DNA of 64,000 nucleotides from Clostridium sp. Lineage in GTDB: Bacteria; Bacillota; Clostridia; Clostridiales; Clostridiaceae. A program made the position numbers and the translations under genes. The DNA is taken from the NCBI GenBank assembly GCA_022767515.1, contig JALENK010000076.1, forward strand, positions 1-64,000. Reading direction: 5' to 3'. Under the pieces are notes generated by a model that worked only from the letters and a program-made list of their open reading frames with translations, was not told where the DNA came from and searched no databases. This document shows, piece by piece, positions 27,489 through 37,937 of the stretch. How positions within the stretch are numbered: the stretch's first letter is position 1; each line of letters starts with the position of its first letter.

Positions 27489-27671
27489 ATGTTTAGTAAA
27501 GAAGAATTATTAACGATTGAGGATGCATTAAAAATCGCAGACGAAAAGTATATTAAGCTTTTAGAAGAAAATAAAAACAATAAAAATAAAATGGTTTCTT
27601 TAAATAGAAAGCAAAAAAAATTATGGCTTGTGCAAAATAAACTAAAGAATTTAATCAATGAATCTAAATGA
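27489..27671 (+). CDS. Small charged coiled-coil protein, unknown
   Basis: 60 residues, no cysteine, 3 bases after the yitJ-like gene and 15 before the aminotransferase gene. Heptad-like Leu/Ile spacing and many Lys/Glu/Asn residues suggest one long helix (EELLTIEDALKIADEKYIKL, then QKKLWLVQNKLKNLI). The ribosome site is the GGGAAG overlapping the upstream stop. No family was recognised. The position argues that it is translated; a role is not inferred. Confidence 0.6.
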   Translation: MFSKEELLTIEDALKIADEKYIKLLEENKNNKNKMVSLNRKQKKLWLVQNKLKNLINESK

Positions 27672-27686
27672 AAGGATTGATTTTTA

Positions 27687-28865
27687 ATGAAAAAAATACC
27701 TTTTTCACCTCCGGATATGAGTGAGGAAGAAGTAAAATTAGTAGCAGAGGTATTAAAGTCTGGATGGATTACATCAGGACCAAAGCTTGCAGAATTTCAA
27801 GAAAAGTTACAGGATTATTGTAAAGTAAAAAATGTTAATGCATTAAACAGTGCTACAGCATGTATGGAAATGGTATTGAAGGTATTAGATATAAAGCAGG
27901 GAGATGAAATAATAACTACACCGTATACCTATACAGCGACATCTAGTGTATCTGTTCATAGAGGTATAAGCTTAAAGTATATAGATGTTAAAAAAGATAC
28001 ATTTTTTATGGATTATGATAAGCTTTATGATGCTATTACTGATAAAACTAAGGTTATAATGCCAGTTGATATAGCAGGTATGCCATGCGATTATGATAAG
28101 ATTAAAGAGATATTAAAAGCAAAAAATAGAGAGGATATAGTAATAAGTTGTGATTCAGCTCACTCTTTTGGAGCAAAATACAAGGGAGAGATAGTTGGTT
28201 CACAATGTGATTTTCATTCATTTTCTTTCCATGCAGTTAAGAATTTAACTACTGCAGAGGGAGGAGCTCTTGCATATAATTTTGATGAATTTAAAGGCAT
28301 CAAAGATTTAAATAAAATAATTACATTTACATCACTACATGGACAGTCAAAGGATGCTTTGACTAAGATGAAAGCAGGAGCATGGGAATATGACATAATA
28401 AATGATGGATTTAAGTGTAATATGACTGACATAAATGCTGCAATTGGAATAGTACAGCTTTCTAGATATGAAAAAATGCTTGAAAGAAGAAAAGCAATAT
28501 TTGATATTTATACTAATATACTAGGAAAAGAAGAATTTTCTATAATACCTGAGTATAAGAATGATTTAGGTACAGAAAGTTCATATCACTTATATTTATA
28601 TAGGGTTAAAGGCTTTGATGTTATAAAAAGAAATAAGCTAATAGAATATTTAGCAGAAGAGAAAGGGATTGCAACTAATGTTCACTATAAGCCTCTTCCA
28701 ATGCTTACTCTATATAAAAATTTAGGTTTTGATATAAATGATTATAAGAATGCGTATGCTCAATATGAAAATGAAATAACACTTCCAGTATATAGTACAC
28801 TTTCATTAGAAGATGCTACTTATATTGCTGAAGAAGTTGTTAAGGCAATTAAGACCATATACTAA
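27687..28865 (+). CDS. DegT/DnrJ/EryC1/StrS-type aminotransferase
   Basis: 392 residues. K185 in FHAVKNLTTAEGGAL is the PLP lysine, DSAHSFGAKYKG contains the cofactor-contacting Asp, and the start IPFSPPDMSEEEVKLVAEVLKSGW is typical. These enzymes put an amino group on keto-sugar nucleotides used for surface glycans, antibiotics or pseudaminic acid. No sugar-nucleotide dehydratase or glycosyltransferase lies near, so the sugar is unknown. It ends a run of three genes, followed by a terminator. Confidence 0.88.
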   Translation: MKKIPFSPPDMSEEEVKLVAEVLKSGWITSGPKLAEFQEKLQDYCKVKNVNALNSATACMEMVLKVLDIKQGDEIITTPYTYTATSSVSVHRGISLKYIDVKKDTFFMDYDKLYDAITDKTKVIMPVDIAGMPCDYDKIKEILKAKNREDIVISCDSAHSFGAKYKGEIVGSQCDFHSFSFHAVKNLTTAEGGALAYNFDEFKGIKDLNKIITFTSLHGQSKDALTKMKAGAWEYDIINDGFKCNMTDINAAIGIVQLSRYEKMLERRKAIFDIYTNILGKEEFSIIPEYKNDLGTESSYHLYLYRVKGFDVIKRNKLIEYLAEEKGIATNVHYKPLPMLTLYKNLGFDINDYKNAYAQYENEITLPVYSTLSLEDATYIAEEVVKAIKTIY

Positions 28866-28874
28866 GGAGAATTA

Positions 28875-28903
28875 AGCAGGTAGAAATCTCTATCTGCTTT
28901 TTT
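28875..28903 (+). terminator. Intrinsic terminator
   Basis: AGCAGGTAGA pairs with TCTATCTGCT (one G-U) over AATC, followed by TTTTT. Confidence 0.85.
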
Positions 28904-28988
28904 GAATTGGTATTGTAAATAAAATAGCAATTATATATACTATAATGAGAAAATGTTAAAAGTATAATGATAATTTGGAGGTTAACTT

Positions 28989-29327
28989 ATGGAAATATTG
29001 TTCAAAATTAAGGATATTGAATTTACAAAAGAGGATTTTTTAGATGATATAAGTGAATATGAAGATATTATTCCTATAATAAAAGATTATGAAGAAAATC
29101 TTACATATGAAAAAATTGCTTGTACTGAAGTGAATGAATGCTGTAATATAAGTAAAAATAATTATTATTCAGAAATTCATGGATATATTAATAAAGATGA
29201 TGAGTTTATAACAAAAGAAGAAGTAGATGCTTATAAAATCGATAGAAGTACTTTGGATTTATTTGTCATTAGAATCTATAAGTGCTGTGATTGTGGTAAG
29301 TGGATTATTGATATATTAGAGGATTAA
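28989..29327 (+). CDS. Small acidic protein with Cys motif, unknown
   Basis: 112 residues, rich in Asp and Glu (FTKEDFLDDISEYEDIIPIIKDYEE). ACTEVNECC lies in the middle and YKCCDCGKW near the end, so five or six cysteines could bind a metal. No signal peptide or membrane segment is present. It starts at ATG after TTGGAGG and ends 5 bases before the TcaA-like membrane gene, with which it should be co-transcribed. No family was recognised. Confidence 0.7.
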   Translation: MEILFKIKDIEFTKEDFLDDISEYEDIIPIIKDYEENLTYEKIACTEVNECCNISKNNYYSEIHGYINKDDEFITKEEVDAYKIDRSTLDLFVIRIYKCCDCGKWIIDILED

Positions 29328-29332
29328 TTACT

Positions 29333-30526
29333 ATGGCAGATATTATAAGCAAAGTGAAAAAAATCTGTATGGATTTTTGGAGCTTTGTTAAAGAAAAGAA
29401 AATATTGCTCATTGTTAGTATTATAGCTTTTTTATTACCCTTTAGTATGTTTTTAGGCAGTGCTAGAAATTCAAAGGATGATGTTCTTAGACAATTAGAA
29501 ATTGCATTAAAGGAAAATGATTCACAAAAGCTCGATAAGCTTATTTCAAAGGATAAGCTTCAAGTAAATTCAGATGATTTGTATCATTTGATGGAATATT
29601 ATAATCAGGATAGTTTAAGAATAGACAGTACTATTTCAAAGTTAAAGAAAGATAATGAAACAAATGATTTTTATTTAACAAGTGAAGAAGGTTATTTTGG
29701 AGAAAAATATAAATTATATATAAATTTATATAATATTCAAATAAAGAGTAATTACGAACAGGGCAAGTTTACTATAGATGATGAAACAATAAGTACAGAT
29801 GCTCAGTTTATACATTTGGTTCCTGGATTATATAAGATATCAGCAACATTAAATAGTGATTATTGTGATATTCATAATGAAGAGCAAATATTATTGATGA
29901 AGGATGAACAAGTAACACTAAATTTTGATGCCATGAATATAAAAGTTAAGTCTCAATTTGGTGATGCTAAAATTCTTGTGAATGACAATGAAATTGGAGC
30001 TCTTGTTAGGGATGATAAAGAAATAGGACCAGTTAGTAAGGATGGTTCCGTTACAGTTTCTATAAAAAAGACATTTCCTTGGGGAGAAATTACAAGCAGT
30101 CCAGTTAAAGTGGTAAATTCAAAAGAAATAAATGTTCCTATAAATATTGAAAATGAAGAATTGATAAGACAACTATCTAATTGTACAGATGTATTTTATC
30201 GTAGTGTATTTAAAGCACTTAATAATGAAGATAAACAATGTATTGAAGCTTCTTCAAATGAAGCTAAAAATAAAATTTATCAAATACTTGAAGATAAATA
30301 CATAATATTTAAAAATACTTATGAAATAGAAGATGTTAATATTGAGCAGGGTAAAAATGAATATAGTAGTGAGCCATATTCTGCTACAGTAGCAGTTTCA
30401 CTAAAATATAAAGTCAAAAGTTTTTTTGGAATTATTAGTGATGAATATGAGAAGAACTTTTTTACAAAACTTCAATATGTAAATGGTGAGTGGATAGTAG
30501 TCGAGGTAGAAAACTTCAATTTATAG
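29333..30526 (+). CDS. TcaA/YvbJ-like single-pass envelope protein
   Basis: 397 residues. A short cytoplasmic start is followed by a membrane helix (about 23-43) and a large outer part of beta-rich domains; a C-terminal region (about 280-397) looks like the NTF2-like domain that ends TcaA-type proteins (YRSVFKALNNEDKQC, then FFTKLQYVNGEWIVVEVENF). Members often have a zinc ribbon at the start, which is missing here. TcaA proteins of staphylococci affect wall-active antibiotic tolerance, but that cannot be carried over. Together with the next gene it forms an envelope pair. Confidence 0.65.
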   Translation: MADIISKVKKICMDFWSFVKEKKILLIVSIIAFLLPFSMFLGSARNSKDDVLRQLEIALKENDSQKLDKLISKDKLQVNSDDLYHLMEYYNQDSLRIDSTISKLKKDNETNDFYLTSEEGYFGEKYKLYINLYNIQIKSNYEQGKFTIDDETISTDAQFIHLVPGLYKISATLNSDYCDIHNEEQILLMKDEQVTLNFDAMNIKVKSQFGDAKILVNDNEIGALVRDDKEIGPVSKDGSVTVSIKKTFPWGEITSSPVKVVNSKEINVPINIENEELIRQLSNCTDVFYRSVFKALNNEDKQCIEASSNEAKNKIYQILEDKYIIFKNTYEIEDVNIEQGKNEYSSEPYSATVAVSLKYKVKSFFGIISDEYEKNFFTKLQYVNGEWIVVEVENFNL

Positions 30527-30542
30527 AAAGGAGACAATCGTT

Positions 30543-31367
30543 TTGGCAAAAACAAGTATATTTAGTCGTGATTACGAAAGAAAAAAGAGAAGGAGAAAGA
30601 GAAGAATTACTCTGATTATTGTACTACTTGTTTTAATAGGTGGAGGAATTTTCATTAAATTAAATTTTTCAAAAATAGATTTTGGTGAAATTAAAGAGAA
30701 ACTTCAGGCTTGGGTAGATAGTGATAATCCAAAGGTTCAGAAGGAGAAGGAAGAAGAGGAAAAGGAAAAGGAAAAGGAAATTGAAGAACAAAAGAAACTA
30801 GAGGAGCAAAAGAAAAAGGAAGAAGAGGAAGAAAAACAAAAATATATGGAGCTTAAGCTTAATGATGGAAGCATAATTAAGGCTGAACTTGAATTAGTTT
30901 ATGGAAATAAAAAATTTAAGAATATTGAAAATTCTAAACAACTTGAGTATGATATAAGTGAAAATAGAACACAAATTGTTATAATTGATAAAAAGCAAAA
31001 TATGAAGTTATTTAATGTTGAGGGAGTATCTAAGGATATTACCAAAACTCAATATATTTCAAGAAATGGAAGCGTTCTTACTAAGGAGGAAGCACTTCAA
31101 TATAATCCTGAATATATGTGGCATGCTTCACCAAGATTTATAAATGAAAATAAAGTAGCTTATTTGAGTTTTCTTCCTTATTATGGCTCAAATTTAGTAA
31201 ATAAGTATATTTGGATTTATGATTTGACAAATCAAACTGAAATGACAATTTGGAGCTATGCAGGAGCTGATGTGGCTCTTGGAAAGGTTGATAAGGAAAA
31301 GGGCTTACAATTCAATGCTTATGGAAATAATTACTATTTAGATGCAAATGGTAATGTTACACAATAA
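30543..31367 (+). CDS. Membrane-anchored protein with Lys/Glu-rich stalk, unknown
   Basis: 274 residues, starting with TTG after AAAGGAG (9 bases). A very basic start (YERKKRRRKRR) is followed by one membrane helix (about 22-42), then a charged KE-rich helix (about 65-100), then a globular region (about 100-274). No enzyme motif is recognisable. It probably sits with its C-terminal part outside on a stiff helical stalk. It lies 16 bases behind the TcaA-like gene, which suggests related envelope work. Confidence 0.7.
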   Translation: MAKTSIFSRDYERKKRRRKRRITLIIVLLVLIGGGIFIKLNFSKIDFGEIKEKLQAWVDSDNPKVQKEKEEEEKEKEKEIEEQKKLEEQKKKEEEEEKQKYMELKLNDGSIIKAELELVYGNKKFKNIENSKQLEYDISENRTQIVIIDKKQNMKLFNVEGVSKDITKTQYISRNGSVLTKEEALQYNPEYMWHASPRFINENKVAYLSFLPYYGSNLVNKYIWIYDLTNQTEMTIWSYAGADVALGKVDKEKGLQFNAYGNNYYLDANGNVTQ

Positions 31368-31391
31368 AAACAAAAAAAATGTATAAATAAT

Positions 31392-31421
31392 TTGAAATAC
31401 AATAGATAACTGTGTTATAAT
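31392..31421 (+). promoter_or_regulatory. Promoter of tig
   Basis: TTGAAA and TATAAT are 18 bases apart, with TGT before the -10 making it extended. No CtsR heptads or CIRCE-like repeat are visible here. Confidence 0.65.
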
Positions 31422-31473
31422 TATTTAGTCTAAAAAAACGGTTGAAGAATTATTTTAGGAGGAATATAGAAAA

Positions 31474-32772
31474 ATGGAAGCTAAAATTGAAAAATTAGAA
31501 GCTAATGTTGTAAAAGTAGAAATAAAGGTTGAAGCAGATAAATTTGATGCTGCTATAAAGAAAGCATACAATAAAAATAAAATGCGTTATAACATTCAAG
31601 GATTCAGAAAAGGAAAAGTTCCAATGGCTATCGTAAAGAAATTCTACGGTGTAGAAGTTTTTTATGATGATGCAATTAACTTTATAATTCAAGAAACATA
31701 TCCTGCAGTTCTTGAGGAAAATGATATAAAGCCAGTTGATTATCCAAAGGTTGATGTTAAAGAAATTGGTGAAGGAAAAGATTTTGTTTATACAGCAGAA
31801 ATCACAGTTTTCCCAGAAGTTAAGCTTGGAGAATACAAAGGACTTGAAATTGAAAAGAAGACTTATGAAGTTACAGAAGAAGACATACAAAATCAATTAG
31901 TGTCAATGCAAGAGAAAAATTCAAGATTAGAAGTTAAGGATGGAGCTATTGAAAATGGCGATATCGCTGTTATAGATTATGAAGGATTTATAGATGGTGA
32001 AGCATTTGAAGGTGGAACTAGTCAAAACTATCCATTAGAAATTGGTTCAAAATCATTCATTGATAACTTTGAAGATCAATTAGTAGGTTTAAAAGCTGGA
32101 GATGAAAAGGATGTTGTTGTTACATTCCCAGAAGGATATGGAAAAGATGAATTAAATGGAAAAGAAGCAACATTTAAAGTTAAGGTTAAAGAAGTAAAAT
32201 TTAAAGAACTTCCTGCTTTAGATGATGAATTTGCAAAAGAAGCAACAGAATTTGAAACACTTGCAGATGTTAAAGTTGATATTAAGAAGAGACTTGAAGA
32301 AGCAAATGCTGAAAAGGAAAAGGTTGAAACAGAAGAAGCAGCAATTACAGCATTAATAGAAGCTACAACAATTGATTTACCACAAGTTATGATAGAAAAA
32401 GAAATTGATGTTATGGTAAAAGATTTAGAAAATAGATTAAAATACCAAGGATTAACATTAGAACAATATATGCAATATACTAATAATACAGAAGATAAGA
32501 TGAGAGAATATATGAAAGAAAATGCTGAAAGAAAGGTTAGAGCAGATTTAGCTATCAGCGAAGTTGCAAAGGCAGAAAACATAACTGCATCTGAAGAAGA
32601 AGTAAAAGCTAAAGCAGAAGAAATTGCTAAGATGTATGCTCCAAATTCAGAAGAAGATAAATTAAACAGTATGGTTGAAATGCTTATGAAAGCACAAAGA
32701 CCAATGTTAGAAAATGACATAGTAATAAGAAAAACAATAGATTTAGTTGTTGACAATTGTAAAATTAAATAA
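31474..32772 (+). CDS. tig: Trigger factor
   Basis: 432 residues. The ribosome-binding domain (1-150) carries the signature FRKGKVP in GFRKGKVPMAIVKKFYG. An FKBP-type prolyl isomerase domain follows (about 155-240, VIDYEGFIDGEAFEGG), then the long helical C-terminal arms. It folds new chains at the ribosome exit. TTAGGAGG precedes the ATG. The order tig-clpP-clpX is conserved in many bacteria. Confidence 0.95.
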   Translation: MEAKIEKLEANVVKVEIKVEADKFDAAIKKAYNKNKMRYNIQGFRKGKVPMAIVKKFYGVEVFYDDAINFIIQETYPAVLEENDIKPVDYPKVDVKEIGEGKDFVYTAEITVFPEVKLGEYKGLEIEKKTYEVTEEDIQNQLVSMQEKNSRLEVKDGAIENGDIAVIDYEGFIDGEAFEGGTSQNYPLEIGSKSFIDNFEDQLVGLKAGDEKDVVVTFPEGYGKDELNGKEATFKVKVKEVKFKELPALDDEFAKEATEFETLADVKVDIKKRLEEANAEKEKVETEEAAITALIEATTIDLPQVMIEKEIDVMVKDLENRLKYQGLTLEQYMQYTNNTEDKMREYMKENAERKVRADLAISEVAKAENITASEEEVKAKAEEIAKMYAPNSEEDKLNSMVEMLMKAQRPMLENDIVIRKTIDLVVDNCKIK

Positions 32773-32794
32773 TAGTATAGATAAGTAAACATTG

Positions 32795-32831
32795 AAATAA
32801 TTGCCAGAAAAATATTTTCTGGCAATTATTT
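32795..32831 (+). repeat. Perfect 17-bp hairpin between tig and clpP
   Basis: The arms at 32795-32811 and 32815-32831 (core TTGCCAGAAAA) are fully complementary around a 3-base loop. Only TTT from the arm itself lies before AAAAATTG, so there is no proper U tract. It may be a weak terminator, a processing site or an RNA-stability element. Confidence 0.75.
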
Positions 32832-32862
32832 AAAAATTGTGGTATTTACAGGAGGTAGAAAA

Positions 32863-33462
32863 ATGGCATTAGTACCTACAGTGGTTGAACAAACAGGTAG
32901 AGGAGAAAGAGCTTACGATATTTTTTCTAGATTATTAAAAGATAGAATAGTAATGTTAAGCGGTGAAGTTACTGACGATTCAGCAAATTTAGTTATAGCA
33001 CAGTTATTATTTTTAGAAAGTGAAGATCCAGATAAGGATATATATTTATATATCAATAGCCCAGGAGGTTCAGTATCTGCTGGAATGGCTATTTATGATA
33101 CTATGAACTATATCAAGGCAGACGTATCTACTATTTGCATAGGACTTGCAGCATCAATGGGAGCATTTTTATTGTCAAGTGGAGCAAAGGGTAAGCGTAT
33201 AGCACTTCCTAATGCAGAAATAATGATTCACCAACCTTTAGGTGGATTTAAAGGTCAAGCAACAGATATTGATATTCATGCAAAGCAAATATTAAAAATT
33301 AAAGATACTTTGAATAGTATTCTAGCTAAAAATACAAATCAACCTATTGAAAAAATAAAATCAGATGTTGAAAGAGATTATTTCTTAGATGCAGAAGAAG
33401 CAGTAGCTTATGGATTGGTTGATAAAGTTATGACAAAGAAAGAAAAAGCAACTGAAAAATAA
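32863..33462 (+). CDS. clpP: ATP-dependent Clp protease proteolytic subunit
   Basis: 199 residues from the ATG at 32863, which follows AGGAGG; an upstream in-frame start overlaps the hairpin and is not used. S98 (ASMGAF) and H123 (MIHQP) are the catalytic pair at the usual positions, and the Asp lies in the [10 protein letters not shown] region. It forms the 14-subunit peptidase chamber that works with ClpX, encoded 16 bases downstream. Confidence 0.96.
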   Translation: MALVPTVVEQTGRGERAYDIFSRLLKDRIVMLSGEVTDDSANLVIAQLLFLESEDPDKDIYLYINSPGGSVSAGMAIYDTMNYIKADVSTICIGLAASMGAFLLSSGAKGKRIALPNAEIMIHQPLGGFKGQATDIDIHAKQILKIKDTLNSILAKNTNQPIEKIKSDVERDYFLDAEEAVAYGLVDKVMTKKEKATEK

Positions 33463-33478
33463 ATCAGGAGGTGAAATT

Positions 33479-34777
33479 ATGACTAAATTTGATGATAAGA
33501 AGCAATTAAAATGTTCCTTTTGTGGAAAAGGTCAAGAGCAAGTTAAAAGATTAATTGCAGGTCCTGGAGTATATATATGTGATGAATGTATAGAGTTATG
33601 TTCTGATATTATAGCAGATGAAGCAGAGGAAACATTACAATTTGACAGCAGAACATTATCGAAGCCTCAAGAAATTAAAGAATATTTAGATGGATATGTT
33701 GTTGGGCAGGAGGAAGCTAAAAAATCTCTTGCAGTAGCTGTATATAATCACTATAAGAGAATAAATTCTAATGACACATCAAAAGATGAAGTTGAATTAC
33801 AAAAGAGTAATATTTTATTACTTGGACCTACAGGTTCTGGTAAGACATTTTTAGCACAAACTTTAGCAAAGTTTTTAAATGTACCATTTGCAATTGCAGA
33901 TGCAACTACATTAACTGAAGCTGGATATGTTGGTGAAGATGTTGAAAATATTCTTCTTAGATTAATTCAAAATGCCGATTATGATATAGAAAAAGCTGAA
34001 AAGGGAATAATCTATATTGATGAAATTGATAAGATAGCAAGAAAGTCAGAAAATCCATCAATTACAAGAGATGTATCTGGAGAAGGTGTTCAACAAGCAT
34101 TACTTAAGATACTTGAAGGAACAGTTGCTTCTGTACCACCTCAAGGTGGAAGAAAACATCCACATCAAGAGTTCTTACAAATAAATACAGCTAACATATT
34201 ATTTATTTGTGGTGGAGCATTTGATGGAATTGATAAGATAATTGAAAAGAGAACAAGAAAGAGTTCTATGGGATTTGGTGCAGACATTCAGTCAAAGGAA
34301 GAAAAAGATATAGGAAACTTATTAAAAGAAATTGTACCAGGAGATTTATTAAAGTTTGGATTAATTCCAGAGTTTGTTGGAAGATTACCAATTGTAGTTA
34401 CATTGGATTCTTTGGATGAAAAAGCTTTAATTAACATTTTAAGTACACCTAAGAATGCCCTAGTTAAGCAATATAAAAAGTTATTTGAAATGGATAATGT
34501 TGAACTAGAGTTTACAGAAAAGGCTTTAGAGGCTGTAGCTAAGAAGGCTATAGAAAGAAAGACTGGTGCTAGAGGATTACGTTCTATAATTGAAGATGTT
34601 ATGACAGAAATTATGTTCGAAATACCATCAAATGAAAGAATTAATAAGGTTACAATTACGGATGCAACTATTAAGGATAAAGAAAAGCCAGAAGTAAATA
34701 TGTTACCAGAGGGTGAAGTAAGACCTATATTAAAGACTAAAAAGTCAAAAATTCCTAAGGATATGGAAACAGCATAG
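33479..34777 (+). CDS. clpX: ATP-dependent Clp protease ATP-binding subunit ClpX
   Basis: 432 residues. An N-terminal C4 zinc finger (CSFCGK, then CDECIELC) binds substrates and adaptors. Walker A is GPTGSGKT (116-123), Walker [11 protein letters not shown], and the loop that docks on ClpP follows in the large AAA domain. It unfolds proteins for ClpP. AGGAGGTG precedes the ATG. Confidence 0.96.
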   Translation: MTKFDDKKQLKCSFCGKGQEQVKRLIAGPGVYICDECIELCSDIIADEAEETLQFDSRTLSKPQEIKEYLDGYVVGQEEAKKSLAVAVYNHYKRINSNDTSKDEVELQKSNILLLGPTGSGKTFLAQTLAKFLNVPFAIADATTLTEAGYVGEDVENILLRLIQNADYDIEKAEKGIIYIDEIDKIARKSENPSITRDVSGEGVQQALLKILEGTVASVPPQGGRKHPHQEFLQINTANILFICGGAFDGIDKIIEKRTRKSSMGFGADIQSKEEKDIGNLLKEIVPGDLLKFGLIPEFVGRLPIVVTLDSLDEKALINILSTPKNALVKQYKKLFEMDNVELEFTEKALEAVAKKAIERKTGARGLRSIIEDVMTEIMFEIPSNERINKVTITDATIKDKEKPEVNMLPEGEVRPILKTKKSKIPKDMETA

Positions 34778-34781
34778 ATTG

Positions 34782-34824
34782 AAAAAGGTTTTCTGATGAT
34801 TCATCATTAGAGAACCTTTTTTTT
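34782..34824 (+). terminator. Intrinsic terminator after clpX
   Basis: The arms at 34782-34799 and 34804-34822 pair over TTCA with a few wobble pairs, and a run of T residues follows. The clpPX and lon transcripts are therefore separate. Confidence 0.85.
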
Positions 34825-34892
34825 CTATTGAAAATTATTTGAATTATGTATATACTTAAAAAGATATAAAAAATATGGTGGAGGGATGTATA

Positions 34893-37223
34893 ATGAAGGA
34901 TATAATACAACTTCCTTTAATTCCTTTAAGAGGATTATCTGTTTTTCCTAATATGGTATTGCATTTTGATTTGGGGAGAGAAAAATCAATAGCGGCTTTG
35001 GAAGCTGGAATGAAAAATAATGAAGAAATATTTGCAGTTCCACAAGTTGACCCTGATATAGACGAGCCAACAACAGAGGATATTAGAAAGATTGGAACAG
35101 TCTGCAAGGTAAAGCAGATTGTAAAAATTAGTAATGATAATATAAAGGTTTTGGTTGAAGGTGAATATATTGGAAAAATAGAAAAATATATTGATAATGA
35201 TAATTATTTTGAAGCATATATTGAGAGAATTAAAGAGGAAGAGTATGAAGATGATTTAGAAGTAAAGGCATACTTTAATATACTAAAAAAGGCCTTTATA
35301 AACTTTATTAAAGAAGCTGGAGAAGGAACACCAGAGTTAATAAAAAATATTAAAATGGAAACTGATGTAAATGACTTTGTAAACATGGTTTCAAGCTTTA
35401 CACCTATTGATGATGATAAAAAAATAGAGATATTAGAAAGCCTAGATATAAAGAAAAAGATTGAATTACTTCTTGAATGTTTGCAAAATGAGCAAAGTAT
35501 AATAAAGGTACAAAAAAAATTATCAAATAAAATGAAGAAAAAAGTGAATGGTTCACAAAAGGAATACTATTTGCGTGAGCAGATAAAGCTTATTCAAGAG
35601 GAACTTGGAGAAGATGACGAGGAAACTAGAATAGTTAAAGAATATGAAGAAAAAATAAATAAGCTTTCAGCACCACAGGAAGTTAAAAAGAAGGCTCAAT
35701 ATGAGCTTAAGAGATTAAAAGGAATGTCTCCAACAACTACTGAAGGAGCATCAATACAATCTTATTTAGATTGGCTTTTAGATGTACCTTGGAATAAGAA
35801 GACTAAGGAAGAAGTAGATTTAAATAAAGTTCGTAAAATTTTAGATGAGGATCATTATGGATTGGATGAGGTTAAAGATAGAATTATAGAATTTTTGGCT
35901 GCTAAAAAATTTAGTGGCTCACTAAAGGGGCCTATAATATGTTTAGTTGGACCTCCAGGTGTAGGTAAGACTTCTATAGCAAGGTCTATAGCAAGAGCAA
36001 TAAATAGAAAGTTTGTAAGAATGTCACTTGGTGGAATTAGAGATGAAGCAGAAATAAGAGGTCATAGAAGAACTTATGTAGCCGCAATTCCAGGAAGAAT
36101 AATTTATTCTTTAAAGGAAGCAAAGGCTATGAATCCATTATTACTACTTGATGAAATTGATAAAATAGGTAGTGATGTTAAAGGAAATCCTGCAGATGCA
36201 CTCCTTGAAATTTTAGATAGTGAAGAAAATAAGGCATTTAGAGATAACTTTTTAGAATTATCAGTGGATTTATCTAATGTTTTATTTATGACAACTGCAA
36301 ATAGCTTAGATACAATTCCAAGACCTTTATTAGATAGAATGGAAATTATAGAGGTATCTGGATATACTTATGAAGAAAAGTTCCATATTGCAAAGGAGCA
36401 TTTAATTAAAAGACTTCAAAAGGAATACAAGTATACGGATGAGCAACTAAAGATTAGTGATAGTTCGATAAATGAAGTTATAAATGGATATACAAGAGAG
36501 TCTGGAGTAAGAAATCTTGAAAGAACTCTTGCTAGTTTAGTAAGAAAATCTCTTGCAGAACTGTTAAAAAAGAATAAAGCTTCAATACTTGTTAATACTA
36601 AGAAAGTACATCAGCTTCTTGGAGCTCCAAGATATGAATTTGATGAGTCTGATAATGAAGATAAGATAGGTGTAGTAACAGGTTTAGCTTGGACAGCTTA
36701 TGGTGGTGATACACTTCCAGTTGAAGTTATGGTTATGAAAGGAACAGGTAAATTAGAGCTTACAGGACAACTAGGTTCTGTTATGCAGGAATCTGCAAAG
36801 GCTGCCTATTCTTTCGTTAGAGCTAATTATTTAAAATATGATATAGATGAAAAATTTTATAAGGAATGTGATATTCATATTCATGTACCTGAGGGAGCAG
36901 TTCCAAAAGATGGACCATCTGCTGGAGTTACTATGGTTACAGCACTTGTTTCAGCATTATCCAAAAAGAAGGTTAAAGGCAATCTTGCTATGACAGGTGA
37001 AGTTACATTGACAGGTAAAGTATTACCAATTGGAGGATTAAAAGAAAAATCTCTTGCTGCTTACAGAGCAGGTATAAAAACTATAATAATTCCAAAAGAT
37101 AATGCTAAGGATGTTGAAAAAATACCAGCAACTATTAGAAATAAAATTAACATAATTGAAGCTAGTCATGTTAGTACAGTATTATCAAATGCGTTAGTAA
37201 GTGAGGAAAAAAATGAGAATTAA
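34893..37223 (+). CDS. lon: ATP-dependent protease Lon
   Basis: 776 residues from the ATG at 34893, after GGTGGAGGG; an earlier in-frame start lies before that site. The N-terminal substrate domain (1-200) is followed by a coiled coil, the AAA module with GPPGVGKT at 353-360, and the protease domain with catalytic S676 in PKDGPSAG and the Lys about 43 residues later. It degrades damaged and regulatory proteins in the cytoplasm. In several Clostridium genomes a lonB gene precedes lon; it is absent here. No CtsR box was seen upstream. Confidence 0.95.
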   Translation: MKDIIQLPLIPLRGLSVFPNMVLHFDLGREKSIAALEAGMKNNEEIFAVPQVDPDIDEPTTEDIRKIGTVCKVKQIVKISNDNIKVLVEGEYIGKIEKYIDNDNYFEAYIERIKEEEYEDDLEVKAYFNILKKAFINFIKEAGEGTPELIKNIKMETDVNDFVNMVSSFTPIDDDKKIEILESLDIKKKIELLLECLQNEQSIIKVQKKLSNKMKKKVNGSQKEYYLREQIKLIQEELGEDDEETRIVKEYEEKINKLSAPQEVKKKAQYELKRLKGMSPTTTEGASIQSYLDWLLDVPWNKKTKEEVDLNKVRKILDEDHYGLDEVKDRIIEFLAAKKFSGSLKGPIICLVGPPGVGKTSIARSIARAINRKFVRMSLGGIRDEAEIRGHRRTYVAAIPGRIIYSLKEAKAMNPLLLLDEIDKIGSDVKGNPADALLEILDSEENKAFRDNFLELSVDLSNVLFMTTANSLDTIPRPLLDRMEIIEVSGYTYEEKFHIAKEHLIKRLQKEYKYTDEQLKISDSSINEVINGYTRESGVRNLERTLASLVRKSLAELLKKNKASILVNTKKVHQLLGAPRYEFDESDNEDKIGVVTGLAWTAYGGDTLPVEVMVMKGTGKLELTGQLGSVMQESAKAAYSFVRANYLKYDIDEKFYKECDIHIHVPEGAVPKDGPSAGVTMVTALVSALSKKKVKGNLAMTGEVTLTGKVLPIGGLKEKSLAAYRAGIKTIIIPKDNAKDVEKIPATIRNKINIIEASHVSTVLSNALVSEEKNEN

Positions 37224-37809
37224 GCAAAGTGAATTTATTATTTCAGCTGTAAAGCGTGCTCAGTACCCTACAGATAATAGGAATGAAATTGCTTTTGTTG
37301 GAAGGTCAAATGTTGGTAAGAGCTCCATTATAAATGCATTAACAAATAGACGTCATTTAGCTAAGGTTAGCCAAACTCCAGGAAAAACTAGACTTATAAA
37401 TTTCTTTTTGATAAATAATGATTTTTATTTAGTTGATTTACCTGGTTATGGATATGCTAAGGTGTCTAAAAAGGAGAAAGAAAGCTGGGGCAAAACCATA
37501 GAAACATATTTAAACGGACGTGAAGAGTTAAAAAGAGTTATACTACTTGTTGATTCTAGACATAAGCCAACAGCGGATGATATTACAATGAATGAATGGA
37601 TACGTCATTATGGTTATGATGTAGTTGTAATTGCAACAAAGAGTGATAAATTATCTAATAATGAATTAAAAAAGAGTGAAAAAGTAATTAAGGAAGCACT
37701 AAAATTAACTAAGGAAGATAAACTATACTTCTTTTCATCAGTTAATAAAAAAGGTAGTGAAGAATTAATAAATAATATTTTTTCTGAATATGCCAGGGAC
37801 GAAGAGTAA
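37213..37809 (+). CDS. engB: Ribosome-assembly GTPase EngB (YsxC/YihA)
   Basis: 198 residues from the ATG at 37213, 10 bases inside the end of lon and after GTGAGG; the upstream GTG belongs to the ribosome region. G1 is [10 protein letters not shown]3 DLPGYGYA, G4 TKSD and G5 SSVNKKG. It is needed for late 50S assembly. The overlap couples it to lon. Confidence 0.95.
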   Translation: MRIKQSEFIISAVKRAQYPTDNRNEIAFVGRSNVGKSSIINALTNRRHLAKVSQTPGKTRLINFFLINNDFYLVDLPGYGYAKVSKKEKESWGKTIETYLNGREELKRVILLVDSRHKPTADDITMNEWIRHYGYDVVVIATKSDKLSNNELKKSEKVIKEALKLTKEDKLYFFSSVNKKGSEELINNIFSEYARDEE

Positions 37810-37818
37810 ACAGAGATG

Positions 37819-37853
37819 CTGTTAGATACAAAGATATCTAACAGTATTTTTTT
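37819..37853 (+). terminator. Intrinsic terminator of lon-engB
   Basis: CTGTTAGATA pairs with TATCTAACAG over six bases, followed by TATTTTTTT. Confidence 0.85.
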
Positions 37854-37937
37854 GAAAAAAATTTACAAAATATGGAATATATTTTAGCAAGGTTACATAA
37901 GATATTAATGTAAAGGAGGAGAGAGTGAAAAAGAAGT

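Noticed and set aside
32076..32825. Long open frame of 249 codons on the minus strand
   Set aside because: It is antisense to tig, rich in Ser/Ile/Phe as expected for the complement of Lys/Glu codons, with no ribosome site; trigger factor is certain.
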